38,186 bases of DNA, taken from a virus. The position numbers and the translations under genes were made by a program. Numbering within the stretch: the first letter of the stretch is position 1; each line of letters starts with the position of its first letter. The stretch lies in the IMG/VR virus record IMGVR_UViG_3300037628_000606, positions 1-38,186 of that record; one strand, given 5' to 3'. The notes below the pieces were generated by a model, which saw only the letters and a list, made by a program, of their open reading frames with translations, had not been told where the DNA came from and ran no database searches. Of the stretch, positions 22,473-31,054 are shown in pieces.

Positions 22473-25400
22473 CAGGCTAACCCCAACTTACGCAGAATCT
22501 CTGGCGTCAACTTCACCACCTTTCGCGTGATCATCTCACCGTCGAGTTCGAGATTCAGGACGATCGACCCGCCGCCGAAACCCCGGCCAGCCGCCTGGGT
22601 AAAGCCAGAGGAAGAGGTGGACGTAGACTGTAGTCTGTTCGCCCCGAGACTGCGCATCAGGCGCTCGACGCCGCTACCCTCCTGCTGCCATATTTGACCC
22701 GTACCAACTGCGGCCTGCTGGTGACTTTCGCCGAGCTGATCGGCTGCCTCCGAGCCGCGTCGCTCGATGTCGAGTATGGAGGAGCCGCCAACGGTTTGCC
22801 GCCGAGCTTCTTCCCAAGAAGTTATGGTGGTGCTCGCCGCGTTTGACCAGGCCCGCCCCGCCCGAGCCCCAGCCCTCTCAGCGGCCTCGGCCATCTTTCG
22901 CTGGTTGTCCCTGAACGATTTACGTTCATCGAGCATTATCTGTCGCGCTGCTAAGGAGGCGGCCCGGATCTCTTGCCGCCTCAGCTTCATTTGACCCTTA
23001 ACCCATGCCGCCTTGTCCTTCTCACTTAGGCCTAGGTCATCGGCTTGCGTTCTGAACAGATCACGCTGGGTCCTGTTGAACGCCTTTTGATCCGCGGACT
23101 GCTTGGCAAGCATCGCCTCGAAGACTCGTGTGGCCTGCGCGCCCGACAGCCCCATCGCCTTTACGAGGTCCCACAGTTCCTGCTCAGACTTAGCCTTGAA
23201 CTCCTCGAAGCTGACGCCCGCCTCTTCGGCCCACAGCCGCCACGCAGACTTGTTGTCCTCCACCGCGGCTTGTAGCCCGTCGAACGTGACGCCCAGGGAC
23301 TCGAGCCAGTCGATGAGCTCCTGAGTACCTGCCACGCCCGAGGCCATCAGCGCTTCGATGACCGGTTGCAGGGCGATCGAGGCGGCCTCGGTGTCACCCA
23401 GCCGCGTGATGATGTCGCTCATGGCGGACTGGAAGTCCATCGCAGAACCGCCGGCCGCGTCGAACGACGGTATTAAGGCCAGCATCGAATCGGCCATCGA
23501 GGAGATCGCCTGTCCGAGCGAGATGAACCCCTCATCGACAGACGACAAGATCTCGTGGACACGCTTCACCCAGTCATTGAGCTGCGCCTCCGTGGTGATC
23601 GTCGCCTCCTCGATAGCCTCGGATAACAGGAGGCGGAAGGCGGCCGAGATATCCCCAACATTCTTGGCCAGGTCATCGATCGCCTTTGCCATTCCCTCTG
23701 ACAAGGCCAGACCGAAGAACTCCGCGATATGGTCAACAGCGTTAGCCTTCTTAAAGAACCCTCGTATTAGACTTTCTAACGCGTCAATCAGCGGACCAGC
23801 AAGAGCGCCGAGTCCCGGTATTACTGCGTTGAACGCGGCGCCGAGTGTGCTCTTGAGCGCGCCCGTGATCGTACTCAGTGCGCCCTCGATACCGCCCGTA
23901 AACAGACTCCCCACCGCTGCGGTCAAACCGCCTACAAGCTGGTCCAGTCCGTCGGTCAGGGCGCCGGAGAAGGTGTCGAGGATGCCCCCTATCTTGGGGG
24001 CCTCGCTTTCCAGTCCGAAGAAGAAATCCGTAGTGGCGGCCCCGAGGTCGTTTACCGCGTCCTCAGTGTCACCGAGGCTGGACGTCCAGCCCTCTTGCCA
24101 CTCCTCCATCCGCTCGGCCTGAAGGCGCTCTAGGGCCTCTTCGTACCTGCCGAGGGCCACCAGCGTATTCGTGTCGAGCTCGACGCCCTGGTCGATCAGC
24201 GCCTGGGCAATAAGGTCGAGTTGCTTGCGGACGTCTGGACCGAGTAGATCTAGATCTCCGTATTTCTCGACGAGCTCGTCGACCTTGTCCACCATCTGGG
24301 AGGTCGGTACGAGGCCCGTCTCGAAGGCTTTGGCGAGCTCGAGTACCTCGGTCTTAGCGTTAGCTACCGTGACGAACCCAAGCTTACTGATGAGCTGCTC
24401 AAGCTCATCTATTTCGGTAGCTGCTGATTCAGCAGAGTCAGCGACCTCGTCTAAGGCCGGTGCGAGTTCGTCCTCGGCTGCTGCTGCGGCAGCAAGCTCG
24501 GCTTCGGCCATCTCGCCGAGCTTCTCCCGCAGCGCATCGCCCTCGGCTGTACCCTCGGCAAACTCCGTGGAGAGCGCCTTCAGGATATCCTCGTAGCTCT
24601 CGCCGGCGGCGACGCCCTTAGATATCTCGGCGGTGATCGCGGGGAAGGACTGGCGGAAAGTATCGGCGAGCTCGTTGACCGCCGGTACATTATCCATGAG
24701 CGAGCCCCTGATATCCTCGAAGCTCTCTACTGTACCAGCGGCCCAGTTCTCAAGTAGACCACCCTCCTTCGAGACGAAGGAGGTTATCGCCAGGGCAGCA
24801 GCACCCAGAGCGAGGACGAGGCCGACCGGTCCGAGCAGGGAGGCCCCGATCGCCTTGATCATGGTGATAGTAGCCGCACCACCCACAGCGAGCGCAGCCC
24901 CAGGGGCGAGAGCTGCAGCGACCGCACCCGCGGCGGAGACGAGGCCACCCAGTATAAGGAGCACGGGGCCAGCAGCCGCGGCGACAGCGGCGAGCGCGAC
25001 GACGACCGCCTGGATCGGGAAGGGCATCGCTGCGAAGCTCTCAGCGACAAAGGTCACTGCCGTTATGAGGCCGTTAAAGAGTGGCATAGCGGCGAGGAGG
25101 GAGTCAGCCAGCACACTGCCTAGGGTGATGGCCGCGTCAAACACACCGTCTTTCAATAGACCTATCTGGGCTGAGAACGACTTAAGCTGGTTTTCGGCGA
25201 TCTCTTTGGTCGTGCCGCCAGCAGCCACCAATGCTGTTTGGTACTTGGTCACGGCGTCGGCCGTACCCAACAGCGGCAGGATCATGCCCTGCATCTTGGC
25301 TTTGAATCCGATCGCGTCTAGGGCGACGGTTCGCATCCTTGGACTCAGAGGAGCCATCACCTCTTCGATGTTCCGAAGGATATCAGGCAGCGGGAGCATC

Positions 25401-26257
25401 TGTTCGTTTGCGTCAAAAACAGAGATGCCCCACTCATCGAAAGCGCTGGCGTTCTTTACCGCCGAGACCGAGAGTAGCTTCAGGATACGAGCGAGATTTG
25501 AACCCGCGACCTGACCCTTGATACCTTGATCCGCGAAGGCTGCAAGTACCGCAACGCCGTCTTCCATCGGTACGTTGAATGCTCGCATTGCCGCAGCAGC
25601 TTCGTTAGTCAATGACTCCGAGAACTGTTGGACGGTAGCATTGGCGATCGTGTTGGCCTTGACCAATACGTCCGAGACGCGTACCATGTTCTCCATGTTC
25701 GCGACGGCGTCGTCGCGTACAGCCAGGCCGAGCGCCGACTGAGCGTCAGTCAGCAGGTCCGTCGCCGTCGCCATATCGAACATGCCCGCCTGGGCAAATG
25801 CGGCGACGGTCGGTAAAGCCGCTATAGAAGCTTCAGCTCCTAGCCCTGCTGAAGCCAGGAAGAAGTAGGACTCTGCCGCCTGTTTGGCGGAGAACACCGT
25901 CGTCTTGGCCATCTCCCGAGCGGCGGCAGACATCTCCTCGCTGAGGGCCTCAGACACGTTCCCCATAATAGCGAGGGACTTGTTCATCGACGAATCGAAG
26001 TCGGCGAAGGTCTTGATCGCAAGTCCGCCGATAGCGACGATGGGGAGCGTGACGGAAGCTGTGAGCGAGCTCCCTATATTAGAGAGCTGTCGCCCAGAGT
26101 TTTGCAGGCTTTTACCTAAGGCCTTCCATTGCCTCTCTGCTGTAACCGCCTGTTGTGTCCATTCCTTGGTCTTACGTTTACCGGCGTCGACATCTCTGTC
26201 GAATCGTCCCTTGTCTACAGTAAGATCAAGTACCGCCTCGCCTAGAGACTCACCCAC
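22472..26257 (-). CDS. Tape measure protein
   Basis: 1261 aa. The N-terminal 400 residues match TP901-family tape measures (TFADFDSSMNKSLAIMGNVS, FFLASAGLGAEASIAALPTV, ALAAFADQG-type repeats of Ala/Met-rich helices). Hydrophobic helices occupy about 400-520 (IQAVVVALAAVAAAAGPVLL). The rest is long coiled-coil and Ala-rich helix, ending in a beta stretch (GSIVLNLELDGEMI). At about 0.15 nm per residue this predicts a tail near 190 nm. It overlaps the chaperone T frame by 8 bases upstream and the tip gene by one base downstream, the canonical order chaperone-tape measure-tip. Confidence 0.92.
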   Translation of the reverse strand: MGESLGEAVLDLTVDKGRFDRDVDAGKRKTKEWTQQAVTAERQWKALGKSLQNSGRQLSNIGSSLTASVTLPIVAIGGLAIKTFADFDSSMNKSLAIMGNVSEALSEEMSAAAREMAKTTVFSAKQAAESYFFLASAGLGAEASIAALPTVAAFAQAGMFDMATATDLLTDAQSALGLAVRDDAVANMENMVRVSDVLVKANTIANATVQQFSESLTNEAAAAMRAFNVPMEDGVAVLAAFADQGIKGQVAGSNLARILKLLSVSAVKNASAFDEWGISVFDANEQMLPLPDILRNIEEVMAPLSPRMRTVALDAIGFKAKMQGMILPLLGTADAVTKYQTALVAAGGTTKEIAENQLKSFSAQIGLLKDGVFDAAITLGSVLADSLLAAMPLFNGLITAVTFVAESFAAMPFPIQAVVVALAAVAAAAGPVLLILGGLVSAAGAVAAALAPGAALAVGGAATITMIKAIGASLLGPVGLVLALGAAALAITSFVSKEGGLLENWAAGTVESFEDIRGSLMDNVPAVNELADTFRQSFPAITAEISKGVAAGESYEDILKALSTEFAEGTAEGDALREKLGEMAEAELAAAAAAEDELAPALDEVADSAESAATEIDELEQLISKLGFVTVANAKTEVLELAKAFETGLVPTSQMVDKVDELVEKYGDLDLLGPDVRKQLDLIAQALIDQGVELDTNTLVALGRYEEALERLQAERMEEWQEGWTSSLGDTEDAVNDLGAATTDFFFGLESEAPKIGGILDTFSGALTDGLDQLVGGLTAAVGSLFTGGIEGALSTITGALKSTLGAAFNAVIPGLGALAGPLIDALESLIRGFFKKANAVDHIAEFFGLALSEGMAKAIDDLAKNVGDISAAFRLLLSEAIEEATITTEAQLNDWVKRVHEILSSVDEGFISLGQAISSMADSMLALIPSFDAAGGSAMDFQSAMSDIITRLGDTEAASIALQPVIEALMASGVAGTQELIDWLESLGVTFDGLQAAVEDNKSAWRLWAEEAGVSFEEFKAKSEQELWDLVKAMGLSGAQATRVFEAMLAKQSADQKAFNRTQRDLFRTQADDLGLSEKDKAAWVKGQMKLRRQEIRAASLAARQIMLDERKSFRDNQRKMAEAAERAGARAGRAWSNAASTTITSWEEARRQTVGGSSILDIERRGSEAADQLGESHQQAAVGTGQIWQQEGSGVERLMRSLGANRLQSTSTSSSGFTQAAGRGFGGGSIVLNLELDGEMITRKVVKLTPEILRKLGLA

Positions 26258-26968
26258 CGGAGGGCTCCTCGACCCGCACTACTTCGACCCCGATCCCAAA
26301 CGCAGCAATCTCCGAGGTCGCCTCTTCGAGAGTCGCGGCCTGAACCTCTGGCCGTGAACTTTGATGGCGACGTTTCCCACGTGCTTGGCGCTCCAAGTCG
26401 CGTAGGTGCTGCTTGCGCATGTGATCCCTCTTGAATACGCCTGCGGCTGCTCTGTCCGTCAGGGCGTTCAAACGTTCTTGCGCTTCCAGAGAGTTGACAA
26501 GGTCGACCCACTTAACGACCCTGCCCATGGGCATACCTTCCCAGGTCAGTCCCCCTCCTGGGTCTCCGAAGAATCGCTGGCATCGGGCACAGAGCTCAAG
26601 CCAGGTTCGCTCGCCCTCTGCATAATCCTCTCCTGCGTGGCGAGCTTGTTGAAAAAATTGTTGACCTTGAGGTAGCGACCAGGAGTGAGGGCGGCCGCGG
26701 CCTCGTCAGTCAGGTCAATCAGAATCATGTGCGCGGACTCGACGATAAGCGTCTGTAGCCCCTTGATCAACTTGGCCTGGTTCTCTCCAGGCTGAGCTGC
26801 TTCGGCAGCACGATCCATCAGCGTTTGACCGATGGAGATCTGGCGGCCGAACTGCTTGAAGGTGAGTTCCTCCGCAAGCCTCATCTTGAATTCGCCCTCG
26901 GGCAACTTCACGGTGGGGCGCTCTGGCTCGCCCGTAAGGTCCAGTACTTGTAGCTCTTTCTCGGCCAT
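26250..26968 (-). CDS. Tail assembly chaperone, -1 frameshift product (G-T type)
   Basis: A second reading frame overlaps the end of the chaperone gene and continues to 26250. It is in the -1 frame relative to the first and is open through the slippery heptamer at 26651-26657. A slip there after Phe106 would add 133 residues beginning QQARHAGEDYAEGERTW, giving about 239 aa. The extension contains a Cys pair (LCARCQRFF), MPMGRVVKWVDLVNSLEAQE and a basic helical end. This G/GT arrangement is conserved in siphophages, where both products guide tape-measure and tail-tube assembly. ATG at 26534 could start a free T product but has no good ribosome site. Confidence 0.8.
26546..26968 (-). CDS. Tail assembly chaperone, short form (G type)
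   Basis: 140 aa, located between the tail tube gene cluster and the tape measure, the invariant place of this chaperone. N-terminal beta segment (VKLPEGEFKMRLAEELTF), then helical core (RQISIGQTLMDRA, LIKGLQTLIVESAHMILI), ending in an acidic, Ser-rich tail used only by the unshifted product (PDASDSSETQEGD). The NNFF codons at residues 103-106 carry the frameshift heptamer. It would bind the tape measure during tail assembly. Family assignment is by context, size and frameshift rather than by a strong sequence signature. Confidence 0.85.
   Translation of the reverse strand: MAEKELQVLDLTGEPERPTVKLPEGEFKMRLAEELTFKQFGRQISIGQTLMDRAAEAAQPGENQAKLIKGLQTLIVESAHMILIDLTDEAAAALTPGRYLKVNNFFNKLATQERIMQRASEPGLSSVPDASDSSETQEGD
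26651..26657 (-). other. -1 ribosomal slippery heptamer T TTT TTC
   Basis: On the minus strand the chaperone reads AAC AAT TTT TTC; the last base of AAT plus the next two codons form the T-TTT-TTC heptamer, which fits the X-XXY-YYZ rule. After slipping back one base both tRNAs re-pair on TTT TTT, and the -1 frame is open to 26250. This is the only long T-run in the gene. Confidence 0.85.
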
Positions 26969-26979
26969 GAGTTTATCCT

Positions 26980-27183
26980 CTACGCCTTGTGCTCGACATA
27001 CTCGATGCCGAACTGTTTGAGTTTCCTTACGAGGACGGCCCGTTGCCGGGCCGCCTCCCTAAGTTCGGACCGTTCCTCTCGGATCACCTTCTTATGTTCG
27101 GCGATCTGATTGTCTAGTTGGGCAAGTTGCCTATGCGATGGCGACGACAAGACGACCGGCCGGATTCGACTGGCCCTCGTCAT
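26980..27183 (-). CDS. Small coiled-coil protein between tail tube and chaperone genes
   Basis: 67 aa, ATG with AAGGTGAT ribosome site; its first 53 bases overlap the end of the tail tube gene in another frame. The central part is a charged coiled-coil helix (LDNQIAEHKKVIREERSELR, EAARQRAVLVRKLKQFG). Not recognised. Position between tail tube and chaperone suggests a tail assembly accessory, but this is not certain and the overlap with the longer gene lowers confidence. Confidence 0.6.
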   Translation of the reverse strand: MTRASRIRPVVLSSPSHRQLAQLDNQIAEHKKVIREERSELREAARQRAVLVRKLKQFGIEYVEHKA

Positions 27184-27697
27184 AGATCACCTTGAAGATG
27201 AGTTCTGCCAGTACGGGGTCGCCCTTCACATGGCTGAGCTCACGTGAGCCCTCTTCCACGACGCGCGGCAGCTCATACTGCATGTTGCCTCCGCTGAACT
27301 GCGGGGACTTGCCGGTGCCACGTACGAGGATGGCGATCTCGTTGATGTCCAACCCGACGTCGAGCTGGATGTGATCGATCGGCGACGCCGTCGTCACGAC
27401 ATTCTGATTGAGGGCGAGGCGCATCTGCGCCAGCGTCATGTCGGCCATACTGACCGTGACACTCACATCCGCCTCGGTGATGAACGCCTTCCGCGGGTAC
27501 GGCGAAGCCAGTCCCCGCCAGTAGTCCACGCTCTTGTCAAGGGCGACAGTGACACCGTCGTCGGAGTAGTTGTGCGCCCCCGACGTGCCGATCAGCGCCC
27601 AGTTGCCAGCTGGCGCTGCGCTGATCACGGGGAAGGCCTCCCCAACGGGAGCCCAGTACAGGGACAGTGGACCGTTAACAATCTCGAGTTCGGGCAT
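27131..27697 (-). CDS. Major tail tube protein
   Basis: 188 aa from the ATG giving MPELEIVNGP, with GGAGG about 10 bases upstream; a longer frame overlapping the preceding gene is rejected. Beta-rich with the typical tube-protein opening (PLSLYWAPVGEAFP, NWALIGTSGAHNYSDDGVTV) and a tail with SRELSHVKGDPVLAELIFKV. It follows the tail-terminator and HK97-gp10-like genes and precedes the chaperone pair, as in other siphophages. It would assemble into the stacked rings of the tail tube. Confidence 0.82.
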   Translation of the reverse strand: MPELEIVNGPLSLYWAPVGEAFPVISAAPAGNWALIGTSGAHNYSDDGVTVALDKSVDYWRGLASPYPRKAFITEADVSVTVSMADMTLAQMRLALNQNVVTTASPIDHIQLDVGLDINEIAILVRGTGKSPQFSGGNMQYELPRVVEEGSRELSHVKGDPVLAELIFKVIYDEGQSNPAGRLVVAIA

Positions 27698-27699
27698 CT

Positions 27700-28113
27700 T
27701 TACGGAACCTCCAATATGTCGGCTAGGATCGTGAAGCTCTGCGCCACAGCGGGCCACACGAGGTCCGGGTCGACCGACGAAATCGGTCCTCCGGTCGGGT
27801 TGATATGGTGGATCAGCACGTCGTCGTGCGTCTCCCTTGACAACAGAGTGAACCGCTGAGTGACCGCCCTGCGTAATTTGTCTGCCTCGAAGTCCGTCTC
27901 GCCGTAACACAGGGCGTCTACAGTCAGATCAACCGTGGGCATGACGTCGGCCTTGCTTCCACCACCCGCCATGCGGAGCACGAGTATCTTCGGCGGCTCA
28001 AGGGTATCGGCCGCCTCAATGTCAGCGCGCGGTATCTTGTTGATGTAGATCCGATCGTCTATGAGGTCGGTGATCGTGGTCTCAGCGAGCACGAGAGTAC
28101 GGAGAGCCTTCAT
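27700..28113 (-). CDS. Tail terminator / tail completion protein
   Basis: 137 aa from ATG; TTG at 28125 is in frame and possible. Helix-plus-beta layout: MKALRTLVLAETTITDLIDD with RIYINKIP, then PKILVLRMAGGG and LTVDALCYGETDFEADKL, then the DDVLIHHINPTGG strand. This is like DUF3168-type tail terminators that cap the tail tube and join it to the head. Its place between the HK97-gp10-like gene and the tube gene is the usual one. Confidence 0.72.
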   Translation of the reverse strand: MKALRTLVLAETTITDLIDDRIYINKIPRADIEAADTLEPPKILVLRMAGGGSKADVMPTVDLTVDALCYGETDFEADKLRRAVTQRFTLLSRETHDDVLIHHINPTGGPISSVDPDLVWPAVAQSFTILADILEVP

Positions 28114-28117
28114 AGCG

Positions 28118-28516
28118 TCACGCAAAGGCGAAAGCCTTCCTCACCCGACCGGCTAGCTTCGGGTATTCGGTCTGCGCGGCAGGCCTTAGGAAAGGGTAGG
28201 CCGGCGCGTTAACGACCCGACCCAACTTGTCTTTGCCTTGGAAGCCCAGCTCGAGGCGTCTGGCGTGAACCAGCTGTGCGCCCCAACGGCCGGTCACGCC
28301 CTTACGCGTACTCTCAGCCTGTTGGACGATCTTGATCCCACGCTCAGTGTCTCCACTGTGGCTCTCGAACCGACCGCTACCCCTCGCTCCTGCGGTGTGG
28401 TTAGCCCTGGCGAGGATGATGGCTGCGGACATGGTCGCGTCGATGGCAAGCCGAGAGGCTAGGTCGGCCTTACGCTTCACAGCGTCGCCTTTCCAGTCCA
28501 CTCTGCTTTTGCCCAT
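28118..28516 (-). CDS. HK97 gp10-like head-tail joining / tail completion protein
   Basis: 132 aa. Helical N-terminus (AVKRKADLASRLAIDATMSA), a central stretch with GRFESHSGDTERGIKI, and the C-terminal YPFLRPAAQTEYPKL motif, very typical of HK97 gp10-like proteins (the YPFLRPA-type loop followed by a helix). Starts directly after the upstream stop (TAA then ATG). It would sit at the head-tail interface or help complete the tail. Confidence 0.8.
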   Translation of the reverse strand: MGKSRVDWKGDAVKRKADLASRLAIDATMSAAIILARANHTAGARGSGRFESHSGDTERGIKIVQQAESTRKGVTGRWGAQLVHARRLELGFQGKDKLGRVVNAPAYPFLRPAAQTEYPKLAGRVRKAFAFA

Positions 28517-28882
28517 TTACTTATGCCTCGTGAGCATGAGTTCGAAGTGAGAAGCCCTTGATCCTGAGCTGCCCTTTCGGACCCTCGCCTCAACGAGTAC
28601 GGGGCCGTCGAACTGCATCACCCCCAGACGGTCGCGGATAACTAGCCTGTCTTGTTCCTGTATATCCGCGCCGACCGGCACGGCAGCACGCAGGTCCTCC
28701 ACCACGGCTGACTTGCCGGAGTCGTCTACCATCCGCTTAGTCGTTGACCAGGTGCGACAGGGTACGAGACCGCCGACGACCTCGACGAAGGCGGCCTTCT
28801 CAGGTCCACCCCAGTCGCTCGACTCGGCGGTCGGGTCGCGGGACACGGTAGCCCGCATGGTCATAGTGGATCGTGCACTCAT
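28517..28882 (-). CDS. Head closure / head-tail connector protein
   Basis: 121 aa, beta-rich (LVPCRTWSTTKRMVDDSGKS, VPVGADIQEQDRLVI, GVMQFDGPVLVEARV), with the SH3-like strand order seen in head-closure proteins such as SPP1 gp16 and the HK97-family minor connectors. Start overlaps the adaptor stop (ATGA). Assigned from context between adaptor and gp10-like gene; the sequence itself is only suggestive. Confidence 0.65.
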   Translation of the reverse strand: MSARSTMTMRATVSRDPTAESSDWGGPEKAAFVEVVGGLVPCRTWSTTKRMVDDSGKSAVVEDLRAAVPVGADIQEQDRLVIRDRLGVMQFDGPVLVEARVRKGSSGSRASHFELMLTRHK

Positions 28883-29400
28883 GCGAAAGGAGACCTCCCC
28901 TCCCTGACATGTGCAAGTACCTCACGCCGAGTTGACTTCCAGTTCTTTTGCTCACCCTCCCAGTCACCGGACTTTTCCCGCTCATAGGCGCGGAACTCGA
29001 TGTCCACCTGACTGAGATCGAGGGCTACCCGGTCGCGGACTTCGGTGTCCACCTCTGGGGTGTACGTGATCTCGACCTCGTTGCCCCAGCAGGAGTTACC
29101 GTTGTCGCCGCCCGTCAGGCGCAGGATGCGATAGTCGCCGACGACCCGATAGTCGTTGGCCGACAGCATGACCTGGTCGGACGCGTGGCGGCGACGCTCC
29201 CCGATGGAGACGATCGCCGTGTGCCGGCGGTTCAGCGCGAGCCACTCCGAACTTGAGGGAAGTTTGACTTCCACTTGGTTGTCGATGCCACCGGCGGCGC
29301 GGTCGACCGCCTTGACGGCGGAGTCAAGGATACGCTGCAGGGTGGGCTCGTCGAGGTCAGTCTCAACGCGCGCCCGCAGATCGACTACCGTGACGGCCAT
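28879..29400 (-). CDS. Head-tail adaptor (gp6-like) protein
   Basis: 173 aa. The N-terminal helices (VDLRARVETDLDEPTLQRIL, DSAVKAVDRAAGG) and middle beta part (NDYRVVGDYRILRLTG, EVEITYTPEVDTEVRD) followed by a long helix are typical of the HK97 gp6/SPP1 gp15-like connector ring that sits below the portal. Start shares one base with the previous stop (TGATG). The C-terminus is basic (NWKSTRREVLAHVREGR). Confidence 0.76.
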   Translation of the reverse strand: MAVTVVDLRARVETDLDEPTLQRILDSAVKAVDRAAGGIDNQVEVKLPSSSEWLALNRRHTAIVSIGERRRHASDQVMLSANDYRVVGDYRILRLTGGDNGNSCWGNEVEITYTPEVDTEVRDRVALDLSQVDIEFRAYEREKSGDWEGEQKNWKSTRREVLAHVREGRSPFA

Positions 29401-29738
29401 CAGATCTGCACCGCCTCGACGGTGATGGCAGTATCCTCATCCGTGGACACGTCGAGGTCCCCGTTCGAGTCGTTGTAGATACTCGGATCGAAGGGACCGG
29501 CCCACACGTCCCCGGTTGTTGCGGGGACCACGAAGGTCTGATCCGTGATGGCGAGACCGCCGACTGTGTTCGGGGTCACGACCGTGATGGTCGCGGGGTT
29601 GGCGCCGGTCTTCACGAAGTGCAGCAGCACTCGCCCGTTGTTGCGGACGATATAGTTGTCCGCCGCCGCCATAGCCTGCGTGCTGGATGCGATGCCAGTC
29701 GGCACGGCAGCCGTTGGGGCTAGCGTTACGTCTCCCAT
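29400..29738 (-). CDS. Small beta-rich structural protein, possible capsid decoration
   Basis: 112 aa, entirely beta-predicted: NYIVRNNGRVLLHFVKTGAN, ATITVVTPNTVGGL, QTFVVPATTGDVWAGPFD, then an acidic DLDVSTDEDTAITVE end. This pattern (strand, TVTPxTVxGL, VPAxTGD, GPFxPxxYN) recurs in small phage virion proteins thought to decorate heads. It is between the acidic-repeat protein and the adaptor. Function is inferred from pattern and location. Confidence 0.65.
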   Translation of the reverse strand: MGDVTLAPTAAVPTGIASSTQAMAAADNYIVRNNGRVLLHFVKTGANPATITVVTPNTVGGLAITDQTFVVPATTGDVWAGPFDPSIYNDSNGDLDVSTDEDTAITVEAVQI

Positions 29739-29803
29739 CTGTCAACTCTCCTCCGATGAACGTCCATGCAGTGTTGTCAAGTGTGGTGCTCTTGAGGGGA
29801 CGA

Positions 29804-30190
<387 letters not shown>

Positions 30191-30203
30191 ACTTGAGTCC
30201 CTC

Positions 30204-31010
30204 TTATGCCGGCCTCGCCGAGGAAACCCCAGCTTCGTCCGAGTTGTTGACCCACAGGATGCCGGCCGCGATGGTCATCTTCGCCGCAGAGATGGCGGCA
30301 GTCGCGAACTGGCAACCCGAGACCATGCCGGTGTCGCCGACGCGGTCCACGAGGATGTAGTCGGTCGGCTCGGTGGCGTCCTCCGAGTTCATGAAGCGGC
30401 AGTCCTCGACAAACAGATCAAGCACACCGCCGAACGCGGCTTCGACGCGCAGGTGAGCGGTCGTGACCCCGTGGAACCAGCACTGCCGGAGGAGGATCTG
30501 CGTGGGATAGCCGTAGCCCGAGTTAACGAACTCCATCCCGACGAGACCCCAGGCGAACTCACAGTCCATGAACATGAGGTTCGAGCACTGCGCGCCCGCT
30601 GTCCCCTCGAGGAGTGCGAGTACATCGGAGCCTCCCTCGATCTTGCACTGGTGGAAGCGGGACTCGCTGGTCGAGGTCAGCCTCAGGGCCGCTGCCGCGG
30701 CAGCCACTCCGCCGATCCCGAGGTTTATCACCACGACGTCGTCCACCTCGTTGATGTGGAGGGCGACCCCGGAGGCAGGGTTGATCCAGGGTTGACCCCT
30801 AGCCCCGAGACCTACGAGGGTGATCCCGGCCGTGGCGATGACGACGTTCTCGGCGTACGTGCCCGGCGCGATGTAGATGACGTCTCCGGCCTCCGCGTCA
30901 TCGACGGCAGCCTGAATGGTACTGCCGTCGACGTACCGAGTTTTACCGAACGGGTTGTTGTGCCGCGGGAAATGCCCGGGGATTACCGAGCCGCCCTCGA
31001 TGATGCCCAT
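30204..31010 (-). CDS. Right-handed beta-helix protein in head module
   Basis: 268 aa with AGGAGA ribosome site. The sequence begins like a pectate-lyase/beta-helix protein: STIQAAVDDAEAGDVIYIAP then GTYAENVVI, followed by repeating coils (ITLVGLGARGQPWINPASGV, VVVINLGIGG, RFHQCKIEGG, NLMFMDCEFAW, ILLRQCWFHGV, LFVEDCRFMN, GMVSGCQFATAAI) each about 20-25 residues with a C-F/C-x pattern. Beta-helices of this type are usually tail spikes or depolymerases, but this one lies between major capsid and connector genes, suggesting a head-attached fibre or decoration. No catalytic residues could be assigned. Confidence 0.75.
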   Translation of the reverse strand: MGIIEGGSVIPGHFPRHNNPFGKTRYVDGSTIQAAVDDAEAGDVIYIAPGTYAENVVIATAGITLVGLGARGQPWINPASGVALHINEVDDVVVINLGIGGVAAAAAALRLTSTSESRFHQCKIEGGSDVLALLEGTAGAQCSNLMFMDCEFAWGLVGMEFVNSGYGYPTQILLRQCWFHGVTTAHLRVEAAFGGVLDLFVEDCRFMNSEDATEPTDYILVDRVGDTGMVSGCQFATAAISAAKMTIAAGILWVNNSDEAGVSSARPA

Positions 31011-31054
31011 GTTCTACTCTCTCCTGCTGTTGTCGTCGGGGTTCCGGCGGGGAT

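Noticed and set aside
22767-25514. Several rightward frames within the tape measure gene
   Set aside because: Antisense shadows produced by GC-rich third positions; Ser/Ala-rich without motifs.
27698-27910. Upstream extension of the tail tube frame
   Set aside because: It overlaps the tail terminator gene and has basic low-complexity composition; the MPELE start has a ribosome site.
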